Shown piece after piece: positions 55,646-64,000 of a stretch of DNA of 64,000 nt (the first letter of the stretch is position 1; each line of letters begins with the position of its first letter). A program made the translations under genes and the position numbers. Below the pieces are notes generated by a model. The model did not search any database and was not told where the DNA came from. It was given only the letters and a program-made list of their open reading frames with translations. This DNA is from Cycas panzhihuaensis (lineage: Eukaryota; Cycadophyta): contig CM041465.1 in NCBI GenBank assembly GCA_023213395.1, positions 58,783,741 to 58,847,740 on the forward strand, given 5' to 3'.

Positions 55646-57581
55646 TAGAAGGGGATCTATTCACTCCATTCCACTTGCATGGAGTCATTTTGCCACTCCT
55701 TTACTTTTAATGTGAAGTATTAAGAGTGCATTCATCATTTTTAACATTTTGAAAGCTTAAAATTATAGTAATTTATATGTTGCTACTTTCTTTATGTGTG
55801 CAAAAATTCAGAGGTGAAGAATACAGGTTTTTGAAGCCGTTCAGCTGCCGGAACAATCCCAAAAACATTAAAGACCTATAATTTCATAACAAATTTGGCC
55901 ATCTCAGAATTTAATAAAATTTGGCATAAAAGGTCTACTTGACTAGAGGATCATTTTTCTCTTCTAGAGAAACTTCAGATTCAACCTAAAACATTGAGTT
56001 TTCGTTATAAAAAAATGGTAAAATTTACAGATAAGTGATTTAAGGAACTTTTCCCAATGAAATCCTTTAATTATTAGCTAAAAATCTAAAAGTTTTATTA
56101 AGGGATATGGTATATTTATGTACTATTATCAGTTTAAGATAAATCTCATTAAATTTCATCCACTGGTTAGTGAGATCTATGCAGTTTTCTCACGGTTGCT
56201 GAAATTGCCTACTTAACCCCACAAAGGGCATTGCGAGGATATTTCAAGCAATTTTTTGGTTGATTTTAGAGATGGTGTAGAAGGGAAAGTTGATGTACAT
56301 GTTAAAATATAACCTTTGACATATTGAAGTTTAGATTTTGAGACAGTAGATCTGGCAGGATTTTGCTTTTGTACTTTTTTTGGTAGAAAAATTTGTATGC
56401 CTTTTTAGAAATATGACTTCATAATTCTATCAGAAATGACATTATGAACACTTTTTCCTTCTGTCATAAATTTAGATTTCATCATTTAGGCCTTCATATT
56501 TATAATTTTTAAAAATTATGTCCATTTATTATTATTTGTAAATTTTGTGAAAAAATCACAAAATATGGAAAAATACCATGCATATAGTTTTTTAAAAATT
56601 AGCATTTTAGCAGCAAGTTGATTTGATTTTCAGCTCATTGTGGATTTTGTATCAAAACATTTAAAAAAATATTTAGAAACATTGTATTAAAACAAGAGAA
56701 ACCTTAGATCGGAAGCAACATCAGGTTCCCTTGCTAAATCTAGTATGTTTTTTCTATTTGCACATATAGCATAAAGCATCACATAAAGCAGCAACAATAA
56801 CAAAGCAAGTATAAAAAGTAAGCAAGCATATTTGGCAACTTTTCATTTCAGTTTTCAGTTATATAGAAACATCTTACGCTATTTCTAAAAGGAATCTCAT
56901 CTGTACGATCTATACCGCCAGTTCTTGACTTATGCGCACACTCGCCTTGGTTGAAATAGACTAAGGTTTACCAAAGTCTAGGCCCTAAGGGAGGTGTGAG
57001 TTTCATACTGGGTCTGGTCTTAACCAGAATATTGGTGGAGGGATAGGTTAACCATACCTGCGGTCTCCAATCAGGGATAATCCTGATAACCACTTGGGAA
57101 AACTGAAAACCTTAATGCAAGATTAAAATTAACCTGGTCCAATATCCATCATAGTCGTGGGATATGTAGTATTGTTTGACTCTTCAGAGGAGGTATATAG
57201 CTGCTCATTGATGAACTGGGTGAGGACAGGGAGTACCTGGGCTCCACTGTGACTTGGATTTTATCACCAAGCATAGGTGCGAGTATTGCAGGTGAATGCC
57301 CTAATCATATACTAGAAGCCTTAGGTATCGAAACCTCACCTACATTTGGATATAAGTGAGAGGTCAGTGGCATGACACATCACCACTCTTTGCCAGCTCT
57401 ACATTAGGCCTTATTCTTGTATTCTTACTTATACTTATTTTTATAGTTGTTAAAAATACTTAATCATTGCTTGCTTCTCATCATAAGCATTCATTTCTAC
57501 ATCCCTGTTGCACCAAGTGTATTAGCCATACGTGTCAGTGGCATATACTTCTATCATCTCTTCTACTTCTTCATCATCACC
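55646..57581 (+). other. Copia E leader
   Basis: 1.9 kb, no gene. 57080-57330 is conserved with the F leader (34190-34440, opposite strand) despite the age of both copies. An A/T-rich first part (55860-56650) has no coding sequence. Confidence 0.75.
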
Positions 57582-58785
57582 ATGTCATTTCAATTCAAGC
57601 AGAATATTAACTGCATATTAAAAGGCAAAGAAAATTCAAATCTATGATACACTGGAGTTAAAAATGCTGCAAAGTATGAAGGCCTTTGGAGAGCTCATTT
57701 GAATCCTAAACTCAGCATACCAGAAACAGCTACAACATCCGCTTCTGGTGGATCTACCCCAACAGCTCCTACAAATGCTGCAACCAAACTATAGTGGGAG
57801 ATAGATGATGAAAAGATTTGTGCAGGAATTTTGTTGGTCACTGACCACTCCTTACACAACTTGATTAATGAAGAGCAACATGATACAGCCTGGAAGGTCC
57901 TTGAAGTTCTTAAGAAGAACTCTGATACCAAATCAGATTTAGAATTTGTTCATCTTGTTCTGACAATGAACAAATTAAAAATGCAGAAGGGATGAGCTCA
58001 TGAGACAATAAATCTCCTTCGACCAATCCAATAGGCAATTGATAAAAAATTTAAGACCTAATGTATCACTTGGGTATACTTGATCCAGTCATGTTTACAT
58101 ATCACTGGTTATAAAAACTTGCTTGGAAGTCTTCAATCTAGTGGAACATTGAAGACACTCAACTTTGAAGCACTTGCTGATAAGTTCATTGAATTTGACA
58201 AGACCTTTGATACCAACTTTGTAGCCTCTAACTCTCTTCCAAATGCAGCCTTTGAGGTAGAAGAAGAAGTTTGCTACATAAGAAATCAAGGTCCCTCTCA
58301 TGGTAGAGGAAATAACCGAGCAAGAGGAAGAGGAAGAAACGTGGGAAATCGTCCACAAGGTCAAGCAAACCCTCATTCATAACCTCGATAGTTTCAAGGC
58401 CAAGGGCCACCTCAACAAAGAGCAAGATAGTTAGGCCAAACTAGTACCTCTTCATGTACTAGTAATCAAACTATTATGTGTGATTAGTGTAACCGTAAAG
58501 GACACTTAGCAAAAGACTGTAGAACTGCCACTTATAAGTTGGCCAAGATCCAACCAAAACATGGAGCTCACAATGTTGAAGAAACTTGTGAAGAATCCTT
58601 TAGTGGTGCAAGTTTTATACAAACACGCATTCAAAGAATTGAGGGATCTTTAGTATCAAATGCCATTGACGAATCAAAGAAATACTTTGAAGCTCAATGT
58701 GGATATATCACTTGTGAATTCTCTTCACCAATGCTAAGCCCTATTGGAATTGCAAATAGTATGGCTTTAATCGAAAGATAGTGGA
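57582..58785 (+). pseudogene. Copia E gag
   Basis: ATG at 57582 (MSFQFKQNINCILKGKEN). A single frame runs through YEGLWRAHLNPK, WKVLEVLKKNSDTKSDLEF, SCLHITGYKNLLGSLQSSGT and an Arg/Gly-rich stretch to the CCHC knuckle at 58479-58520 (C-x2-C-NRKG-H-LAKD-C, with a TAG between the first two Cys). Unlike F there is no frameshift, only stops, several at former Gln codons. Confidence 0.88.
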
Positions 58786-59090
58786 TCATGGACACAGGAG
58801 CAACTCAACATATGACATGCAATCGCCGTCTATATGAAACATTTGACTCAAATGTTTAAGGAGTTGTTCACATGGTTTATAAATCACAACAACATGTTGA
58901 AAGAATTGGTAATATTCGCCTGAAACTCCCAGGCTTAGAAGATTTTACATTGTTTGATGTCTTATACATACCCAATCTTAAATAAAACCTACTCTCCTTA
59001 TCCACACTTGTCTCTCATAGATTTAATTTAAGTGTAACTATAAATGACTAGACTCTCTAGGTCATTCACCCTCCAACTAATCATGTGGTT
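58786..59090 (+). pseudogene. Copia E protease
   Basis: WIMDTGATQHMTCNRR at about 58782-58830 carries the D-T-G active site intact, followed by VVHMVYKSQQHVERIGNI and FDVLYIPNLK. Stops follow. In F the corresponding Gly is Arg. Confidence 0.85.
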
Positions 59091-60170
59091 TTGACTAGAC
59101 ATCTCTCTAGAAAACTCTTTCAACTGAATGACTCTCCATCTTCTGAAGCCCATTGTGCCCAAAGCCCTTGTGCCGATGAAGAATTTACATTTAATTCCAT
59201 CTTGACCCATCCAATGTTGTTACCAGAAGCTCTTTGGCATACTCGCATGGGCCATGTTCACATTGATAGACTTAGAGATCTTTCTAACACTCTTTCAAAT
59301 CTTCCAAAATTCTCCTCTAAGCCCTTAAAATATGAAGCTTGTATCATTGCCAAATCTCATCGACAACCCTTTTTTAAAAGTCAATAGAAATCAAGCCATC
59401 ATTACAATTGGTATACTGATTTATGCGGGCCAATGCCTATTCCTTCACTGAAGGGCAAGTTATATTACATCTCTTTCATTGATAATTTCACTAGAAAAGT
59501 ATGGGTAGCTTTTCTACACAAGAAAGATGAAGCCTTTCGTGTATTCAAAGAATTCAAAGCCCTCACTGAAAAGGAGTCAAGTTATCAACTCAAATATCTT
59601 CAAACTGATAATGGTGGCGAATATACCTCATATGAGTTTAAAAGCTACCTTTGAGACAACGACATCAAGCATCAAACAACAGTAACAGGTACCCCACAAT
59701 AAAATGGAGTTACTGAGTGCATGAATAGGACAATCATGAACATGGCTCAGGCTATGTTGATTACAAAAATGTACCTGCCTACCTATGGGCCGAAGCTATC
59801 TGGATAGTTGTTGATTGTATCAATGTTGTTAGCTCATTAAAGGAAGTACAATCACCTAATGAAAAGTGGTCAGGACAAGCCCCCATTATTCACTACTTCA
59901 AAAATTTTGGCTCTATATGTTATGCCTACATTCTAGATGCAGATCGAAATAAACTCCAACCAAGAGCACTTAAAGACATCTTTGTTGGATACCATATAGA
60001 TAAGAAAGGATATAAGGTTTTCATATCTTCACAATGAAAAATCATCGTTACTAGGGATGTCATTTTTATAAAGATAGATAATCAGTTACTTAAACTAGAC
60101 TCCAAAATACCCTCATGCCACTATAATCATATTGTCAAGTATGATGTTCAAATTCTAAAATTTGGGGGGA
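59091..60170 (+). pseudogene. Copia E integrase
   Basis: Zinc domain ALWHTRMGHVHIDRLRDL with the later Cys pair reduced (KYEACIIAK, first Cys changed to Tyr). Core: LCGPMPIPSLKGKLYYISF with the first Asp in YTDLCGP, LQTDNGGEYTSYEFKSYL (Asp), and NGVTECMNRTIM where the catalytic Glu position is shifted or changed. Tail: GYKVFI and VTRDVIF-like segments. Stops. Confidence 0.87.
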
Positions 60171-61600
60171 GGGGGACAGACATAAATTACTCTAAATATT
60201 AGAAGATGACAATAGAGCCTCTGAAGATATAAATTGTGACTCTGAACCGATGAGTACACATCCAACACCATCCTTTAAAGATAGTAGAGTTAACAAAGGC
60301 AAAGCTATTATAGAAGAACCATCCTCTCCACCTTTAGTCGATAAAGGCAAAATAGTGGTAGAAGGACCATCTTCCTTAGGTGTATCAATATCCTCCTCAC
60401 AAAATAATCATTTTAATTAATAAGATGAGAACCAAGAAGTTGAGGAAATGAGGACTTCATTCCCAACTCGAGGATCTCAAGAAGCCTACCAACTCAACAA
60501 GGACATATGACCAGATGAGGTGGGAAAAACTGACACTCGAAGTGCCTGAAGAGCAAGGATACAGGAATCATTATATATTGATCTTGAACCAGAAGAATTG
60601 CACATTACTCTTAATGAAGAACCCTTAATATATCAAGAAGCCGTAAAACATACACTTTGGAGAAATGCCATGAACAAAGAGTATCAATCTCTTATAAAAA
60701 ATGGTACATGGGAGCTCGTTGATCTATCACTTGACAAAAAGGTAGTTCAAAATAAATAGGTGTTCAAAAATAAATATAGATCATATGACACCCTTGAAAA
60801 ACACAAGACGAGGTTGGTAGCTAAAGGATTTACACAAAGAGAAGGCATTGATTATACTGAAGTCTTTGCACCTACAACCAAGTGGCCTACAATTAGAACT
60901 CTTATGGCTTTAGCTGCTCAACAGGGTTAGAAAATCCACCAACTTGATATTAAGATCGCATTTCTAAATGGAGATCTTGAAGAAGAAATTTACATGGCTC
61001 AGCTAGAATGATATGAGATCGAAGGTCAAGAGCATAAGGTTTGCAGGCTCAGAAAGTCCTTGTATGGCCTTAAATAAGCCCCTCATGCTTGGTTTGCCAA
61101 GTTATCAGAAAGAATAAGGTAACTTGGAAACGAGGTTTGTGACTACCAAGATATTGATGCAACATTATTCATCAAGCGCCATAAGGATAAAGTCACTTAT
61201 CTCATAATCTTTGTGGATAACATGCTAGTAATGGGTAATAGTGAACAAGCAATAAGCCAGTTGAAATAGGACCTTGGTAAAATGTTCGAATTATCTGACC
61301 TCGGTTTGATGAAATATTACTTAGAAATTGAAGTAACACAAAAGAATAGAAAATTTTTCCTCTCCCAAGAAAAATACATCAACAATCTTCTAACCAAGTT
61401 TCAGTTAGAAGATGCTCGACTAGTGATGTTACCTATGGACCCTAATACCAAACACTTAGTTGATGGTGACACTAGGGAGGCAGATGCAACACTCTACAAG
61501 AAACTTTTAGGTAGTCTCATCTACACTACTAATACAAGGCCAAATATTGCATACTCTAACAGCATTCTTGCTTGTTATATGACAAATCCTAGGCAGAATC
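60171..61600 (+). pseudogene. Copia E reverse transcriptase
   Basis: WRNAMNKEYQSLIKNGTWEL, then TRLVAKGFTQREGIDYTEVF, KIHQLDIKIAFLNGDLEEEI, CRLRKSLYGLK, LIIFVDNMLVMGN (YxDD family; second Asp changed to Asn) and LSDLGLMKYYLEIEVTQK (61282-61605). Stops replace several Gln and Trp codons. 60171-60600 is the Ser/Pro-rich linker from integrase. Confidence 0.9.
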
Positions 61601-62160
61601 ATTAACAGGCAGCAGTGCGAGTGTTGAGATACCTTAAGACGACCAGCAAATATGGTCTGATGTATGAACCTAATTCAAACTTCAAACTTTCTGCATACAT
61701 AGATTCAGATTTTGCAGAAGATAAAGATATAGGAAGATTTATATTTGGGTATGTAACGTTTCTTGGAACAACACCAATATCATGGAGATTTAGACGGTAG
61801 AAAATAGTTGCAAATTCAACTGTCAAAGTTGAATACATTGCTACTTCTAAGACTAGTGATATGGCTTAGAAAATTATTGGAAACATTGAATATCACCCAA
61901 ACAAGTCCTATCGGCCTTCATGTAGATCATTAATCAGCAATCTGCATGGCAAAAAATTCTATATTCCATAATTGTACCAAATACATAAGTACAAAAGTCC
62001 ACAGGATTAGAGAACTTATTCATGACGACATATTTCAACTGGAATACTACCCCATAGCAGATCAAGTGGTTAATATCTTCATCAAGCCACTGTAAAAGGT
62101 GAAGTTTGAACAGTTTCAAAGGTAGCTCAGCCTTAGGGCCTCCATCTTTGACTTATCAAA
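61601..62160 (+). pseudogene. Copia E RNase H
   Basis: VLRYLKTTSKYGLMYEP, SAYIDSDFAEDKDIGRFIFG (first Asp kept), TTPISWRF, then a stop, VANSTVKVEYIATSKTS, and a frame change before DQVVNIFIKPL near 62058-62095, the end of copia pol. Clearly decayed. Confidence 0.87.
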
Positions 62161-62592
62161 GAAAATAGCAACAAGATCATCATACTCTATTCTCTTCGTG
62201 AAAACCCCTGGTGGGCATGGAAGAATAAAAGTAAGTCTCTGCTCTATCCTATTTGTGAAAACCCCATGTGGGCACAGAAGGATAAGGGTTGTACTAGTTT
62301 TAAAAAATTAAAACTTGTGAAAACCCAAAAGTGCAAAGGGGATGACCAAACAGTATATGGAGACTTAGCAGATTAAGCTACACATTTAAGTTAATTGGCT
62401 ATCAGGCTACATCAAAGAGCCACCTTAGCCATTTTAATTTATAAAAGGGGCTATAGATCTTAGAAAGTTCGTGGGTTTTTATTCCCTATGAGGGTTTTCC
62501 CACAAAAATGTCATTTAGAATTTCAATATAATAATGAGGCTCAAATGAAGACCTCATAGAATAGATTTTCTCAAAAATGACCTTCTACCATT
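62161..62592 (+). other. Copia E 3' UTR with repeats
   Basis: A unit with gtgaaaacccc-tgtgggc-cagaaggataag occurs two to three times at 62196-62330, as in F at 29020-29150. No gene. Confidence 0.75.
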
Positions 62593-62603
62593 AAGGGGGG
62601 GAT
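62593..62603 (+). other. Copia E polypurine tract
   Basis: aagggggggat, directly before the 3' LTR; the F equivalent is aagggggagat. Confidence 0.85.
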
Positions 62604-62902
62604 TAAAAGAGGTTAATGTATTAAAGTCATTTGTGTAGATTAATTATGTGACCTCAAGATATATTATTAGCATTATTCCCTTAATGAAATGCACTTTATG
62701 TGCATTTAGATGTAATTTCAGGCTCATGTCATTAGGTGAAAAAATCCTAACCCTAATGCTCACCCTTAATAATAAAAGGTAAAATCTTAATGAGGGAATT
62801 ATTATTCATTCTCACCTCCAAGCTTACTCTCATATCTTTTTCATTCTTCATTACCATTGTATGCATGTGAGTGATTTATTCCCTAGATACATCCTTTCTT
62901 CA
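62604..62902 (+). repeat. Copia E 3' LTR
   Basis: About 299 bp, start taaaagagg (TG decayed to TA), end cctttcttca. It matches 55321-55631. Confidence 0.9.
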
Positions 62903-64000
62903 GGGGTGTGGTAGAAGAGGAAAGTTTTCAATTCAAATTTTAGAAGCCAAGACCACCAACTTTTAATGGGGAAATTATGAAAGGTAATGAAGCTAAAGCA
63001 TGGTTAGTAAGCATAAAGAAGTATTTTCAACTTAATAGTTTTATTTCTAATGAGAAGGTAAGGTTGGCAATTTATAACCTTACTAAAAATGCATCTTTGT
63101 GGTGGGAACATTACAAGAAGGTGAAGAATATTGGAGAAAGGGAGTTGTGATGGAATAAATTCTACAATTACTTCCAACAAAAGTACCTCTCAAAAAACCA
63201 TTTTGAAAAGATAACAAATGCTTTTATGAGCTAAAGGAAAGCATGATGAAGGTTGAAGAATATGAGAAGGAATTTATGAGCCTTCTTAAATATACTCCTT
63301 ATATATGAGAAGAAAGTATGAAGGTTAGTAGATTCATAAGTGGCTTGAATAAAATAATCTAAGGTCAAATTAAAAATTTAGAGGAAAAAACCTTGAAATA
63401 AATAAATAGGAAAGTGAGGCATTGTAAAGACTAGTGGGTTAAGTAACAAGATAACTACCTTGGATAGAAGGATAAGCTTTATAGAAGTAGGAATAATAAA
63501 AGAGAGGATTTCAACCACCTCCTCCTCGATAAGGTATAAGGAAATATAAGCAATTCTTAAGAGTGTAAAGATCCAATTACACTTATGGAAATTTTCTTAG
63601 AGATGCCTCTCACAATACTCAATTTTAAATGCAATGGAAAAGGACATTATTTACAAGTATCCAAAGAGGCAAAATATAGGAGGTAGATCTTACAACATAG
63701 AGATGCAACAAACAATGATAAGTACAGTCATAAAGAAGGGGTTAATACTGGCATACGAAGCAATAGATGGTTAATAGATAGATCACCAATCTACTATGGT
63801 GTTGGTACAAGTTAAAATCTCTGATTAAGTTATTTTTATATTTATTGATTTAAATAGCATTCATAATTTTATATCATCTAAAATTATAAGGAGGTGTAAA
63901 CTCAAGCCTAATAAGTATGAAGACATATGGGATGTTCTTATGGCAAATAGAAGCAAGAAGATAGTGACTAAATTCATCCCAAACTTTGAGTTGGAATAGG
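62903..64000 (+). pseudogene. Element D gag and protease
   Basis: Gag of D continued after E: KPRPPTFNGEIMKGNEAKAW, LVSIKKYFQLNSF, LAIYNLTKNASLWWEHYKKV, WNKFYNYFQQKYLSKNHFEK; then, after a frame slip, VEEYEKEFMSLLKYTP and FISGLNK. A degenerate knuckle FKCNGKGHYLQVSK lies near 63620. Protease: FIDLNSIHNFISSKIIRR (63834-63890), with D-x-G lost. The pattern A-W-L-x-x-x-x-x-Y-F and L-W-W is typical gypsy gag. Runs off the window. Confidence 0.85.

Larger units (their letters stand above)
55321..62902 (+). mobile_element. Ty1/copia element E, full length, older copy of the F family
   Basis: 7.58-kb copia element on the plus strand with LTRs 55321-55631 and 62604-62902, primer site, 1.9-kb leader, gag, PR, INT, RT, RNase H and polypurine tract. 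It matches F domain by domain, in the leader and in the 3' UTR repeat. Flanks gggat/ggggt are consistent with a decayed 5-bp target duplication. LTRs differ more than those of F. Many in-frame stops. Confidence 0.93.
51341..64000 (+). mobile_element. Ty3/gypsy element D, interrupted by G and E
   Basis: The internal region starts with a primer site at 51343. It is split by G (51558-54597) and E (55321-62902) and resumes as gag and protease to the window end. Its RT and integrase lie outside. Gag type and D-x-x-x-HNF protease are of the general gypsy kind; the clade is not assignable here. Confidence 0.75.

Overview
The window looks like nuclear DNA from a plant with a very large genome, and a gymnosperm is my best guess. 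It contains no intact host gene, tRNA, rRNA or CRISPR array. Almost every base that can be assigned belongs to decayed, nested LTR retrotransposons: Ty3/gypsy elements with full gag-protease-RT-RNase H-integrase order and Ty1/copia elements with integrase before RT. The host inference rests on three things: huge old elements, very little selection, and two Tat-lineage gypsy elements with a second RNase H after the integrase. As far as I know, that arrangement is commoner outside the angiosperm Ogre and Retand groups.

Left two thirds (1 to about 45 kb). Tat-type gypsy element A (plus strand) runs from the window edge to 6042, is interrupted inside its integrase, and resumes at 38821-38826. It continues through the integrase end, a second RNase H (40586) and a repeat-rich 3' UTR to a 3' LTR starting at 42775. 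The interruption is Tat-type element B (6043-38820, plus strand, LTRs about 2.9 kb, target duplication gtcac/atcac). B has gag, PR, RT, RNase H and integrase (9176-15791), then an antisense ORF resembling the plant mobile domain, then a second RNase H (27288). B is itself broken twice. Composite copia C (17229-24784, minus strand, three LTRs, perfect cgaaa duplication) sits in B's antisense ORF. Copia F (28446-36087, minus strand, 297-bp LTRs, perfect ctatg duplication) sits in B's 3' LTR.

Right third (45 to 64 kb). After a poorly resolved stretch come an LTR-like piece with its primer site (I, 45553-45835) and a decayed minus-strand gypsy element H with its own LTR at 49114-49636. Next is a plus-strand gypsy element D whose primer site is at 51343. 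D was hit by G (51558-54597), a 3-kb non-autonomous gag-only LTR element with perfect taatt duplications. D was hit again by copia E (55321-62902, plus strand, same family as F but older), and its gag and protease continue from 62903 to the window end.

The genes work only in the sense of retrotransposon life cycles. Most reading frames carry in-frame stops, many at former CAG, CAA or TGG codons, the pattern expected from deamination of methylated cytosine. The insertion order readable from the nesting is A, then B, then C and F; and separately D, then G and E.
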